Source: Apostichopus japonicus (taxonomy: Eukaryota > Echinodermata > Holothuroidea > Aspidochirotida > Stichopodidae). Taken from it: a stretch of 64,000 bases of DNA. A model generated the notes under the pieces. It worked only from the letters and a program-made list of their open reading frames with translations. It had not been told where the DNA came from and searched no databases. The stretch lies in NCBI RefSeq assembly GCF_037975245.1, contig NC_092565.1:2987499-3051498 (forward strand). Reading direction: 5' to 3'. The stretch's first letter is position 1, and every line of letters begins with the position of its first letter. This document shows, piece by piece, positions 33,401 through 48,400 of the stretch. The position numbers and the translations under genes are program-made.

Positions 33401-36400
33401 AGAGTTGTTGACAATTCATAATCATGGACGTTAAATATGAATCTAAGAGACTGACTTCGGTCAGCTTGCGGCTTTGATAAGCCAGTGAGGCTTCTTCGCG
33501 AGTTCCTGCTTGCATGAGGATCTAAAATACATACATATATACATAGATACATATATTAATACCTAAGTGATGGTTTCTTACCATTAATGTATTGATTGAT
33601 GAATTCATATCACTTAGTTGATCTTGGAGCAGAACCTGTTGATGAAGAGCAAGAGGAAACTGTCTTATCTTTTTGCTTCTGTATATCATTACAACCGCGC
33701 GTTAGATTCTCATAGGTGTAACTCGCTATGCATGTACATTTCAGCTGATATCAAACTATGACAAATGGAACAAGTTAAAGAGATAAGAAAACCGAGATAC
33801 AATTGAAAGTCCTTGCGTGTTATTTTGTTTTCCATCGCCCCTATGTTTGGTTTTAGGCCTACATATTTTGAAATTCATTTCAGATGATCACAAGATATTT
33901 ATACTAAAGCGCAGTGCAGAATTTATGTTATTGACGTTTAATTGTTTTTCTCTCTTTTAAAGAAGTAAAGCTGAAATGGGGAAGGAATATTCCCATGCAC
34001 ACCAACCCCCTCACATTCATCCATTTACAATTAGAACAAAAACGAAAACAATAACGATAATTAATAACAATATAGATGACGTTACTAATAATCAACAGAG
34101 AAACGCATAGAAGAGAAGGAAATTAACATGAAATACGTGGTAACCGTCATTAAAGCAATCACCTATAATTATTCAAATAAGTAAAAAAATGATCTTTTCC
34201 ATCAAAGAAATGAAAAGGGCTCTCTTCAATACATAGTCATACTTTACCGTATCGTTAGCGATTCCTTCCACTATTTCATCTTGAATGTTTCGTAGTTTTG
34301 TCGCAAGCCCTTCCAGCGAACTCGCCATGTCCTATAAACATAAAGTGAATTAACCTGTCATTATTTATCTTAGAGGTGAAAGAATCCTACACGAAATAAC
34401 ATATCAGGATGCGATCCGATTAAGATGATCATGATTCTATTCCATAGGCGGAACATGTTTATTTTGGATATACAATACAGGTTTGGTCCATGGCAAGTCA
34501 AGTATTAATCGAATTCCTCTACAATTCATGGAGGGGACAGGTAAGCCACAGACACAGTAATTCGTTTCCACTCTTTAACAATCTGTAGCTAGGTTCAAGC
34601 GGTCATAGTCATACAACCAGTAGTAATTCTTGAATTCAAAAAGAATTACGGTATCACCATTACAATGCATTTCATATCATGTTAACCTCAAAAAACATTA
34701 TTTATTATTCCACATAATGAGATCCAATTTGATCTATGAATCTGTTTTGAATATATGAAATCTTGTAAATTGGCGGTTGAGGGGGTGAGGGGAGGGGAGG
34801 GGAGGAGGTTAAGGGGGTGGGGGGGGGTCAAAATCCATGATACTTACAGGGTATGAACTTCTGACAGCAGCAGCTTGACTGTCCAAGTCATTTGCTATGC
34901 TCTTCACATCAATGAAAGCAGTCGCGTTTTTTATCTAAAAATATGAATAAAAGAAGGAGCAAAAAAAAAAAAACTAGACTTTGAAAGAATGTTTAAGAAT
35001 GAATGTCTTTAGGCAGCAAACTAAATGATATATGATAAATGATTTTCCCGAAGGGGACGGTTAGATGATTACCGTTGATATTTGTTCCGTAACATTTGCA
35101 GGCAAAAACTGTCCATTAAGGCGTTGAATCTGGGAACTTATATCGACATTGGAGAAACCCATTTCCCCAAACGACTGGTTAATTGAGTGTGCCAACTCGT
35201 CCAAATCTGGTATTTCCTGTTGGTAGAAATTAAAGCAGAAATCTAGTAATATTGAAGAAATAGACAGAAATTTTATGATCGGGAGATTACGCCTTAACAA
35301 GTAAAAAGCGATGAAATTGCAATTAAAATCAGCTCAGTGACGTGCACAAAATTTCAAAGGTGTGTGTGTGTGGGGGGGGGGGGGGTATAGGATTCTGATT
35401 TAGGTGGAGGTATGAACTTTCATGGAAGGTCCAGGAGCGAATCATGGATTTTATAAAGGAAGGGGTTGAACCTGGAGTTGCTGAATCCTACTCCCATGTA
35501 GGGGGTATGGAGGACCACCCCCCAACCCCCTCCCCATTTCCCCTCAGTCTGCGCACGCCACTGTTACAAATAAAATATTGGGAATACGAAAGGGTGCATG
35601 CAGTTATAACGTTTTGAAAAGACAGGAGTATAAATGATTATGATCTTACTCCTCTAATGTCCAGAGAGTCCGTATCTAACATATCAGTCAAACCCAATAT
35701 GCCGGCTATCGTATCATCTTCACCGCATTGTCTAAAGCAGAAAAACAAAAATAAAAACGATTGAGAGATAATATGACAAATAAATCACTGCTCCAGATCC
35801 TAGGATCTTCCTACAACAAGTTGACAATATGAAGAGTTCTCCAGCCACCAATTAGGTTACGTCATGTTTTTTTTTAGCGAGAAGTGAAACACAGAGAAGT
35901 ACTTTTTTTGTTAGCTGCGCAGATAAATATAACAAAAGAGCTATAGTTTTGTACAAAAACATACAAAATACAACTAGGGGTTGAGAATGTCACATTTAGA
36001 CTTCAAAGTCCGTGAATGAGATTCAGTTGATATTTAAGTCTACTTCAGGCTATTTCTTTCTTCAACTTACTCAAGAAGAGAGTAGAAAGTCATGTTAGCG
36101 TTCCCTGATATACTGGCCAATGGATGCTCGCCATTCCATAGGGCAGGATTATCCACAACCTGGTAAGAATGTAGATAAACAATAGTAATACATATTCATT
36201 AAGTTTGTTAAAGAAACACAGGGACAGAACATGATTTAAAACAATTCAATACTTTTCAAAGCACCAATGAATGCAATATTAATGCTTGAATTAAATACAG
36301 TATAATTAGTAAAAGAGGTCATGACATTCTGGTTTGGACATAGGCTATTCGCAAAGTATCCATATTTTAGCGTCTTCACATGCCGTCGAGTAAGGCATTC

Positions 36401-39400
36401 CCCTTTGCTATTGTATACGACCAATCCCAACATCCAAACATTAGTGATAAGAAACGTTCTTCATAAAACATTAATTTCTTATTACTGCATATATAATTCA
36501 TCCCTCCCATCAATAAAATATGAACAGGAATTATTCCGTTACTTTTCCTTACATTAACTATTTGACGATAAGTATACAAACATAATTTGTCTTTTCTGGG
36601 TGAAAGAAGAATTAATACATTTAGTATATCTCGTGAGGAATGGCGGGCCGTTATGAAAGACAGTCCCGCAGATATACTACTAATAAATCAATGATGTCTT
36701 ATTATACTGACTTAAAATGACGGCAAATTATATTACGAACAAATTAACTAGTAATCAATCATACTATGAAAATTTGTTGTAAACGTGACCAATATGGAGT
36801 TATTGAACCATAGCATCCGATGGGGGGGGGGGGGGTGGGTGGGTTGCACCCTGAAAAATGAAAGTAGCCCAAAATAGAAACAAAAGGTGTGCTGCGTTAA
36901 CCGATTCAGTCTTGACGATGAACCGATTATCCGGTTATTAAATGTTGAATGTAAAACGGTTCAACGGTTAATGCTTTTTCGGCTGCAATATAGCGGCTAT
37001 CGAAAACCTGAAGTTGCTTGAATCTCTCCCCCCCCCCCCACCCCTGGATTTGTTCTGCGTAAGTCCATGTTACTTACTTCTTCAATAATTGTTAAATCCT
37101 GCAGATCATCACAAACAAGAGTCAAATTACTCCCGACCAGGAACAATATGGCCGCCCCGAAACATATTATAAAAGCTATCAGAAAGGCCCAGACTGCAGC
37201 ACTGTAGAGAGAGAAGATACACACAACTTTGAAGGTACTGAAGAGAACCTCTTTCTTTGGACGAGGATTAAACATAACAAAGAACAGCATATATTTCAGA
37301 GTAATGTAATACCGTGGAAAAGGGAATGTCCAATGAAGGAGTGTTAGCTCAGTAGTTAACGCCGGTGCCTTTCAATCATAAGGTCCCGAGTTCGAGTCAC
37401 TCCAAGATTAATATCGTCCAGTTACAGAGTTGTTGACAAATTGACAATTCATAATCATGGACGTTAAATATGAATCTAAGAGACTGACTTCGGTCAGCTT
37501 GCGGCTTTGATAAGCCAATGATGGCTTCTTCGCGAGTTCCTTGCAGGAGGATCTAAAATACATACATACATACATACATACAATATGGTGACAACGGGGG
37601 AGGGGGGGGGGAATAAGTTTTCCAGAAAAGAAAACATTAATGAGGTGCAACAGTTTAATACCTCTTCTAACGTTACAACCAATTTGCCGTATACATGGCG
37701 TATTGGGAATACTAATTGTTTACAAACTATTTAGTAACATCTCGTTGATATGTGAATGACGAATGTGCGCACAATGATTTCCGCTCGATTCAAACTTATG
37801 GTGAAACTTTTCTGATGTCCTAACCTGCAACAAAGGGAAGCTAAGGGAAGCCAGAAGGCCGAAATGACGATTTTCCCAAATCCTTACATTATTTCACGTC
37901 CTATTTATTGGTTGTTTGAAAGCTGTTCAGTGTGATTGAGGTTGAGTCCATCTAGATCAATGTTTTGGTCTAATGCGGTGTAGGTTACATATATATTTTT
38001 GATACTGTAGTACCCGGTAATATAGTTTACGCTTCATCATCGTGTCTCATCTGTGGTCTTAATCACCCGATACACACAGAGAAGACAGTTTAGGCTACTT
38101 TAAATTTTAAAGGTTTGTACCACAGTGAAAACTGGATCGTGCTATAAATCGGTAGCATGTGCTATTAGGATTATAGTATAAGAACTGAGGATAAGTGTAA
38201 TTCCAACAAATCAAGTTGCTGGGATTTGTTGGGATTACACATATCCTCAGTTCTTAATGTAATCCTTAAAGCACATGCTACCGAATTATCAGATTTGTCA
38301 GCACGATCCAGTTTTTACTGTGGTACAAAACTTTAAGATTTACAGTATAGTTACCAGGTGCGTATCCAGGGGGAGGCGTTGGGGGCGCGCGCCCCCCGGG
38401 TAAGAAAAAGAGGAGAGAAAAGAAAGAGAAGAAAAAAGGAAAAAAGAGGGGAAAAAGAGGGGGAAAAGAGGAGGAGGAGAGGAAGGAAGGGAAAAGAAAA
38501 AGAAGAAAGAGAGAAGAAGGAGAAAAGGAGGGAGTAAAAGAAAAACGCGAAGACATCGGGAAAAGAAAGAGGAACAGTGACATCATTACAGCGCTGAAGG
38601 GTAGCCAGTGACGGATCAATGATTTCGTAAAAGTGTGCCTCACCCTACCCCTTATACACCGACAACTCCATTTTTTTTGGACGTTTCCATATTCCTCTCT
38701 CACTAATGATCTATATATATACTATATTAGGTCTATCATAACGCGTGTGTAGAATTGTGCTATGAAACCAACTGTGGCTGTTCTCGAACTCGACCGTGTC
38801 GTCGGAGAACATGACGCATTTTGGGATGGGGGCGACCGCCCCCCCCCCCCACCCGTTCAGCATTTTTTAAATGATATCGCTAAGTAATTTCAAAATAGAA
38901 AGTGCTTAGATGCAACTTACAAGGCCTGGGAAGTGTCATTTCCAGCGATCTGGGAGACATTTTCGGCCAAAATTTTCTTGTACGCTTCGCGCCAACCTAT
39001 GGTGGCGCTACGCTTAGATAATTTGCCTACAGCCTTCGCCTCTCCCTTGGCAAATTCCTCGCTACTAGCCTGTTCGAATTTGTAACGCAAACAGCAGATA
39101 TCACATCATATCAGTGAGCATAAAAATGGCGTTCCAGGATGAAAATCCTCAAAACTGTCCGACTTGCCTGAAAAAATAACCAAAAATTTTCGCGCGCGAA
39201 GCGCGCGTTCAACGTGTCAATGTCAATATCATATAAGCAAGCATGGGTTATTACATCGCATGCCATCATGTACCGTACGGTCCGTTAAAATTGCGCAGTA
39301 TACCACGGGATGCTTATGTAAACAACGACATGTCTCATGTAGATGTATAAAAAGCATGAAGATCCAATTATGTCAAAAGTTTCTTTTACATTAGTAATGG

Positions 39401-42400
39401 CGAATTAGGGGCTGCACCCCCGCCGCGCAGTGGCGGAGTGTCCATACGGTCAGGGGGCGGATGCCCCCCCCCCTGACGGGCTCAAATGGACTGCTAGCGC
39501 CTTTTTCAGCTCTTTACCACTTTTTAGTTATTCTGCATTATTGACTTTTTTATTGCGCTCTCATCTACTTATTGACATTTGTCACATTTTGTTGGTGTAA
39601 TTTGGCGATGACACCCTATACTTCGTTTATCTGCAAATTAGCCAGGCCCTGAAAGGGTCATTTCCGGCGATCTAGGGAGTATCCTTACTCAAAAATTTTC
39701 TGTGCGCTACGCGCCAACCAGTGGTGGCGCTCCGCTTAGATAGTGTCGAAAGCGCCCCTACAGACCATTCTCGCCCCTCCTGACCAATACCCCTAGCTCC
39801 GCCACTGCCGCCGCGCCTCCTACGCCTATGTGTGTAGTGTTCGGTTGAAGGAAATATCTGCTATTTTTTCATTTCCTTCAACCAAGTTTTATAATAGCCG
39901 TTATAACAGGTTAATATTTGTACACCAATAAATTAACTGTGTCGGAATTTTCGAAAATATCTGACCAACATTCTGCATCACACTTCCCTCTACTCGTGCA
40001 ATTTTGACCGGTCTGTTAGGGGTTGAAGGAAGTTTTTCTATATTGGTTGTCCATAGATGAAATTTTGTACAACATTATGGGTATGTTTTCAAGTGAGTTT
40101 ATTCACGAGAAATGTGAATTTTCAAATTCTGAACAAATTTGGGGCTTAAAACCTTGAAAAGTGGGGCTGACGGGTATTGTGGGCCGCGACGTAGAATCAC
40201 CTACAAAAGCAAAGACCCACGGGAGATGCGATCAGGTCGAACATGACGTGTGCCGGGTTGACAATCTTCAAAAAGGTTATGGATGGAAAAAAAACTATTA
40301 GGAAATACTTGGTTCTCAGGCCAAAAGTGTACATCTGGTTGGTCATTTCAAGCCCGAGAAGTGCCGTTTCCGGTGATCTGGGGGGTATCAAAACCAGAAA
40401 TTTTCTTGTACGCTGCGCGCCAACCGATGGTGGCGCTCCGCTTAGATAGTAATTCGCGCCCCCCGGGTTAGAAAATCCTGGATACGCGCCTGGTTACTGT
40501 ATATCTCTGGTGAATCGGCTGTCTTAATGGACATGAACACACGAAGCTTGTAGAGCCTAAGCATCTTAGTAAGTGTCACATGCACTTGGTGAGAATAAAC
40601 TGTATGTAAGTTGTGTTTGAATTTGTCTGAAATAATATACTGTAAAGGTGGCAGGTCAGTAAGACCATTATGCAAAATAGGGGCGTCTTACATGTATAAC
40701 TTGGTGTTTAGGATATAGAGGAAGGAAGGCCGTCTAGTGTACGGTAGGAATGTTTGAAGGGCATGGATTACCAATTTGCGCGTAACTTCTTAATACCGTA
40801 TACTGCTTTAAGGTCTCTCTCTCTGAAATTTTAAAACAGTTACTAAGTAACTTACCACATAGACATTTTACCTCCACAGTTGGTGATTCCACTTTGTTGG
40901 CTGGGTGGTTTGTTACTGTCGTATCCAACACAGCCAAAGCAGAGCCCAGCTAAAGACAATAGCACCAGTAGAAACCCACCAAGAGCTGCCCTCAGTATAA
41001 ACTCGTAATTCCTGAAAACAAAATACTCACTGAAAACTGAACGGGATTATGGAAAAGTTTTGAGGGGGTGTTTCCTCTACAATGATGAGGGTCGGAGTGG
41101 GTTGGGGGGTGGAGTGGGGGGGGGGGGGTGAGTGTCGAGGGTTGAACAGGGGTCGGAGGCAGAGAAGCATCCAGCGATAAGCAGGGCATAAGGGAAGTAG
41201 CAACCTCTTCCATTTATCTCCCGCCCTAATACCACTGCGTATTGAACGCTAGACGCTCAAAACACAACCATATAATAAGTCACTTCTACGGGTTTGATGT
41301 TAAAAAGGAAACTTCATGCGCGTAATGATGCATTCCCAGAGACTTACATATAACTATCTAATTCTGCTTTCCATAATTCGTTTTCAATCATCTCAGTTTG
41401 CATCATTTCTTGGACATCCTAAACGAGAAACAAAAAAAAAGTAAGAATGACTTAATACCAGGAGGAAGTCAATGAAGTGAACCCCCCCCCCCCCTCGATC
41501 CCACTTCAAACTCAACACAAAACTTTGTTATTTTCACAGCCCTGCGCTGAGATCTAATTAAAAAGCTAAATCTAATTTCTAGTCTAAATATGCCCCAGAA
41601 TGCACCATTTGACGTCCATTTGATCTCTAAAATGGTTCAACGACATTATATAGGCCTATACTACGTGGATTGCTATCTGACTTTTCGCTGCTGTGTTTCA
41701 TTTCAATATAAACCTCCTACATTAAGATGTGTTAAACCCCAAAAGAAGATTTGCGGTATTTGAGACATCGCAGAACTCACACAAGGACCTACAAGGTTCC
41801 ACCAGGGGTGACAGAAGAGGGTTCTTTACAAATCCGTGACTCGTCGCTGGATAACAATGGTGCTAAGTCGAGGCGTGATATTCAGTATGGCCTAGTCACA
41901 TGTATCACTTCAACACATTCAGTAATGGGTTTATTAACCCAACGGCATGCAAGCTTAGTATTAAATACATGAATCCAAGTCAGTAGTTGATGATCCCGCT
42001 ATACCATTAATCGACATACATGCACCGTTGCTGTACAAAACACCAAAGGAACTGGATTTATTCACTCATTATATAGGCCTATACCACGTGGCTTGCTATA
42101 GTATCTGACTGTCCGCTGCTGTGTTTCATTTCAATTAAAACCTCCTACATAAGATGAATTGAACCCCCAAAGAAGATTTGCGGTATTTGAAACATCGCAG
42201 AACTCACACAAGGACTTACACGGTTCCATCAGGGGTGACAGGAGAGGGTTCAATCGGCGGGCACTGAATTCCACAATATGGATCCTCTGTGCCCGTACCA
42301 CAAATGTTTTTCATTAAAAGGGAACTTTTTAATAAGGCCTACCAATTTTGTCTTCATTTTCCGAGATGGGAACGTTTTAAGTAACAAAAGATCACATTTT

Positions 42401-45400
42401 GATCACCAACACAGAAAATGGGTACTTATTATTACCAAAAAGTGGTACTTCTGATTTATGAAAAAGGGCACTTTTGAAGTTATTCACAAAACTGCCCCCC
42501 CCCCCCGCGGGATGAAAAACGCTCCTCTGTGTCATTTATTAGTCTAAGAGTTCTATTGCGGATATGGACCACCATGTCAGGGATCTACTCACGAAAGAAC
42601 AGCCTGCTATGCTCTGATATGGTACAATATAAACCTTGGTATGATGTAAGTGTTATAATGGGTGAGAGTGGCCTCTATCGGGGCAAACATGGAATAATAA
42701 GTTCGTACAAAACTCTCCAATATTTCGACTGATTCATCTACGGACGTCTTTATACTTCTTCCGATACTAAGGAGGGTGCTGTTCACGGCTGCAAAATGAA
42801 AAGATACATGATTGGAACGATTTTTTAAAATTCTTATATATTAAATAACTTGAATACAATTTACATGAAAATCGTTGAGTTTAATTTGATTACAGTACAT
42901 TGTAATGAAATGGGAGTCGGCGTGTGTCATGTAGAGTACGCCTAGTTATGTAAGAGTTACTATTTAATCAAATTCTGTTAACCAATCACAACGACTATTT
43001 ACGATAATATTTACGAAAAGTTCTTAATACGTGTTGGATAATATAATCGTTACAGTATCAAATTCTGTTTACCAATTACAAGGATTATTTACTCACTGCT
43101 TTGGAATTCTTTTGTTTGATTTTGGATGACCTCTGGAACAGCGGACAGAGATTGGTTGATCTGTTAAAATTATCCAAATTATACAATTAATGTGACTATT
43201 TTATGTCCAAATTCCTACGTTTTGTAAACAGTGTTCACATTCAGTGGTTCATTTAAATTGCATTCAAATTAAGGTATAAGGTTGTTGGAAAATATTGCTC
43301 AATTTTTTTTTTTTAAACTTTGTTTGACAAGATATATAAAGTTGCTCTGTTCGCCAGACTAAAGCAGCTGTTGGCGTTCATATGGTTCATTATACTCAAG
43401 GATTAATCGTGTAACATTTGCAATATTTGAATATTTTCAAACTTCAGATATTGTTTATATGATTAATATTGATCTGTAAAGTATATATGGGCGACGATAT
43501 GCTATATATTTAATAAAGTAAAATCAACAATGTTTAACAAAGTAGCATTCAATCGGTGAACAGGTCTATAGGGAGTGTCACATATTGATCAACTGCGATG
43601 CTATACTTGGCATTTTTTTGTTTTTTCGTCTAAACGCAAGACGCTGTTTTAAGTTGTTAATTAATTACCTCGTTAAGAAGATCGAAAACAACTGTTATTG
43701 TCGAGTTTGTGCTGTCAAAGATAAGGAGAGGATCAAGTCTGTCACTGATCGACGTCAACTGGAAACAAAGAAAGAAAAACGTTGAAATAATAATAACTAA
43801 GATTTATAATGAGCTAATTATAAACAAAATAGTTGTCAAAAGCGCCATACATATAAAAATGAATAGAAAGAATAGCAAAAATAATAATGCAACAATGAAA
43901 TATAATTACAAATCAAATTGAAAAATGTTTAGCATAGAGGTAGGTTTTTAGTTTAGATTTGAAAAGTGATTTATTAGGTATACATTTTAAATGGTTTGGG
44001 AGTGAATTCCACAATTTGGGACAAGAAACTGAAAAAGCACGGTTGGCATAAGTAACCCCATTGGTCCGAGGTTCAAGGAGGGTAATCAATTTTGACTGAC
44101 GGGTGGCACGCTTGTATTGCTTTACTATTAGAAGTTCTGAAAGGTAGTTTGGAGATAAATGGTTATAAATACACTTGTGGATTAAAACCAGAGTTCATTG
44201 TCGAGATATATACATATGCAGCAGGCAGTTCATGAATATGTATATATCTGTCGAAAAGTATATTATTTTCCCTTTTGATGGATTTTGGAGACTTTTTTTT
44301 CACTTTTCAGAAATGCATCTGTTGAATATATTTGGAAGGCCTATTTGGTCATTTTGGTAGATAGAATTCAGAACGAATTAAGTATATTAAGATCGACAAG
44401 ATAGTAGAGTAGTTCAATATTTTATTGAAATTGTTGTAATTTTCCTGTAAAATATTAAATTGATGAAATGAAGTATAAGTGGTTGAATTGCATGTGTCAT
44501 CAACAATTGTTGAAACCGTCACCGTTATATTCTTATAAAAAGACTATTTCAGTGGCTGAACTTGATACTTGACACAATTTTTGGAAATTTTCTGCACCTT
44601 GAGCTTAGGTAAAAAAAAAACACATCCTCATAGCACTTTTATGGCAAAATTTTTATTTTATTCTATTCAAATTTGACGATATTTTGTAACTGCATATGGC
44701 ACGGAGTGAATGGTGTCGTCATGGCAACTGAGATGATTTTTTTTTAACTTCTTTCTAATATTTACGTCACTTACCCACAGAGGAAAATAATATTTTTACA
44801 AGAAATTTAGTTGCCAGTATTTTTATTTCATTTCAAATACTTTGAGCCACATGTTTAATTTCATTACTCATCAGGTGGATTTGGTGATCAAGTTTTGTCA
44901 GTTGAAGTTAATTGTCTTGCTCTTACATGAGGGTGAATTATAATACTGTCGGAGTTTCACAAAATTCAACTCCGCAAATGGCAGCAGTAATTAGTAGTCG
45001 TCCATTTAGGACTATTCAAAATACAGAAAGATAGTTTCCGTTACACATCATGCTGATAAGAGAAGACGATGTACCGCACTATACGCATATATCTCTGATC
45101 TGAGGCATCTACATAGAAGTTTACCTGTGTTAAATCCAAGCTAACTTCAAGCTCATTTGGATCAGGAAGAGAGTCACAAACACCGAGTCCAGCGCGGATA
45201 GGATCCGCCAAACAGTCGGTCTTAATGTCTGTTAAATTAGCAGCGACGTTGTCTAATGCAATTTCGAGATCTTCACTTCCTGTTAGGATCCTGTTGATTG
45301 TCTCATTAATTTCACCAAAAGTGTTGTTCTCCAAGGTGAAGAGTTCCAGCTCTGAAGATGTTATAAAGGTATGCTGTGTAAATGTATATACTTATATACT

Positions 45401-48400
45401 GTACACTGATTAAACAGGTACAAGTGACTAGTTTCTATACATCAGCTAAACATTAAATCACTGCACGTACAAGTTGAGTTTTAATGCTAAAATTTACTTT
45501 TTCAAAGCACATGTAACTATACGGATGGCACATATATCCTGTTGTTTCTAGAAGTGTAAACATTGAAACTGCAGAGATATTTCCTTTAAATTGATATATT
45601 TCCAGTTATATTTTTATGTGATACTGTAAATGTCTCACCGTTCAAAAAATTATCCAAGTGATCGGCTATGGCATCGAGATGAGAATATGTTTCTCGTAGG
45701 AGTGGATCCGAGATCTCTTCGTCGGCACCTGAGAAGGGAGCAAACAACAAGTATATCAGGGGCGTATCCAGGGGGGGCGCAACAGGCGTGCGCCCCCCCT
45801 ATTGGCCGTCACCAAAAAAAAAAAAAAGTTTAGCAAAAAAAAAAAAAAAAAAAAAAATTGATGACGACCTTTATGTGAGATGTCGGTGATCGCTCAACCC
45901 CCCCCCCCCCTCCCGTATGCTTTATTTTTTGTTTGCCAAAACAAGGTTCTGGCGAAGTTGGGCGGCATAATAGTTTTAGAAACATAGATGGTAATTGTGT
46001 TTGTATTATCACTATAAACACTAAATGACATGCCAGCCATACTAAATTGTGCATTTTGTGTCCATATTTACTGGAAATGTTGCTTATTATTAAGGTCGAA
46101 AAATGGATCACATATGGCCATGGGCGGCAATCCTGGGTGGAGGGGGGATATATCCCCCATGAAAATGGGTGGAGGGGATGTAATGCACCATATCCCCCCC
46201 CCCCACCAAATACCAGGGATAAGAATATTTTCATGCCTACATTTATGCATCTTCGTTAATGTACGGCTCTTTTTTAGCTTCATTTCTCGCCTACCATAAA
46301 CGCAGTGCGATCTTTTCAAATAAAGCGTCTTTATAAAGCAAAAATAGTTGACTGTAGGCTTCATTGGCCCTATAACAACAAAATGTATTATTGCGCCCAC
46401 GGTATTGATATTGTACATATATGCACCCTCATAGTATTCATATAGGCCCTATAGTAGGCCTACACACGTACATGTTCCCTCGAACAGCTGAGAATCTCAT
46501 GTAACCAGGGTAATGCTTAATACACGTTTCACCTGGATGCCCTAGCAATCGGTACCTAGGAATGTAACTATGTGTAATTGTGTATTGCATGTGTATAGGC
46601 CTATAATAGCCTGCATGAGGCCGTTTTCTTCATCGAATAATATAAAAGAGCTCTCGAACATTCTAACGTTGCGCCTGAAACAAGATTTGACAGGGGCAAT
46701 TTTCCCAAAATAACACCCGAAATTAAAAAAAAAAGTATTTTGGATCCTGATTATGAGATATTTCGGACATGACATCCCTATTTTAAAGTTGGGTATATGC
46801 CGCTTGGAAACCTCGGGAAGTGCCGTTTCCGGCCATCTAGAGGGTTTGTTAATCCCAAAATTTTCTTGTACGCTTCGCGCCAACCCATGGTGGCGCTACG
46901 CTTAGATAGTCAACAAGGTCATATCCCCCCCCCCCCACTCGGAAGTACGGATGGCCGCCCATGCATATGACACCATTTTGCATTTCAGCCCTTCTTTGAA
47001 AGCAAAAATTGTACACCCCTCCCCTTAGACCCATCCCCCAGGACGGCAATCATTCATGCCTGGCGCCCCCCCTATTGGAAAATCCTGGATACGCCCCTGT
47101 ATATATCTGAGTATATATACGTGGAAAGACAGCCAGTCAATATAGAAAGTAGTACCACAATTATACTATAACTCCGTAGTATATAGTTAGTATAGGCACC
47201 TGGTTACTACTAACACTAGTTGTATAGTACTATCATGCAAGTGTTCCAGTATAGTATTAGTAAACTGTATACCAGAGTGGGAAATTCCATACGTCATCAG
47301 CATTGCGACCAAACACACTTACTTGAAAGTCTAATGGTCACCCATTATCACATTTTATAAAATATTTTACTGTAAAGGTAGTTACCCAGAATGAAATATT
47401 TAGGACTATTGTCTTTTTTAATATTACTCAATAACTGGATATTATTTCGAGGTTCAAACCCTCTAGAAATTATTTTATTAAATTATTTTCTTTAAACGTA
47501 GGCTAAATTCGGGTCAAAGTCGGTCAATACTGATGATCTTTAAAGGCGAAATTAATGCACATTTAAATGCACTTTAAATAAATGCATAAATGTATAAATG
47601 CATAAAATGCATGAATGCATACGTGCATAAATGCATACGTGCATAAATGCATAAATGTAATAAACAAATGCAGTTTTAAATTGCTCTGTTTTCTTTGTTA
47701 GATATCTTTAATGCACTAGCTTTGAGTTGATACCAGTCCAAGTAACACTACAGATGACGGGATGACGTAACGAGGGCTTACCATCCAGTCTGTCCATTAT
47801 CTCATCAGTGAATCCGTCAAAGTCATCGTAAGCTAGCTGATTTAGGTCCTGCAGAATAAAATCAGACACATATGGCTTGCGATTTAACATTAAAGAAACA
47901 CACGCATTTAATTACTCTATAGTAACAGTATACATAAAACAGTACAATTAAGACTCAACTGTTATTAGGAACAGGGAACCTTAAACGGTCTTGTATTAAT
48001 GAAATTTCATGAAAAATCTATAACTAACCTTGACAATGTTATCAGAAAACGTTTCTATGTCGTAGGCAGTGTACAAGACAGTGTATCCAAGGTCGAAACT
48101 GCTTTCCACTAGTTTGGATTGGACAGGTTTATCCAGGAAAGTACAAATCCTTTAATATGCAAACAAAGATGAAAACAAATGAAAGGACAAGGTAAAAATG
48201 TTAGTTAATATAATATTTCATATATTTTTATTGGATGTAGTCATTCCAGTATCGTCTATGCCATGAAACACCTTAATATAGGAAGAGAAATCGAAGTTGC
48301 GTCGCAATTTACCCCCCCCCCCCCTAAATCTCCAAATTTTGACTTTCAATCTCAAAATTTCCCGATTTATTTATTTGATATTTCGAGACTAATTATAACT

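Noticed and set aside
37408-37682. Minus-strand frame sharing SRKLTEVSLLDSYLTSM with a frame at 33327-33515
   Set aside because: The shared peptide is the antisense translation of the two SINE copies.
43920-44200. Possible old LINE fragment (GAATTCCACAATTTGGGACA motif followed by GAAACTGAAAAAGCACGG)
   Set aside because: It resembles widespread retroelement-derived repeats, but no frame or boundary could be established.
46030-46418. Several frames on both strands
   Set aside because: They lie wholly inside the 1.34-kb transposon and are driven by C-runs.
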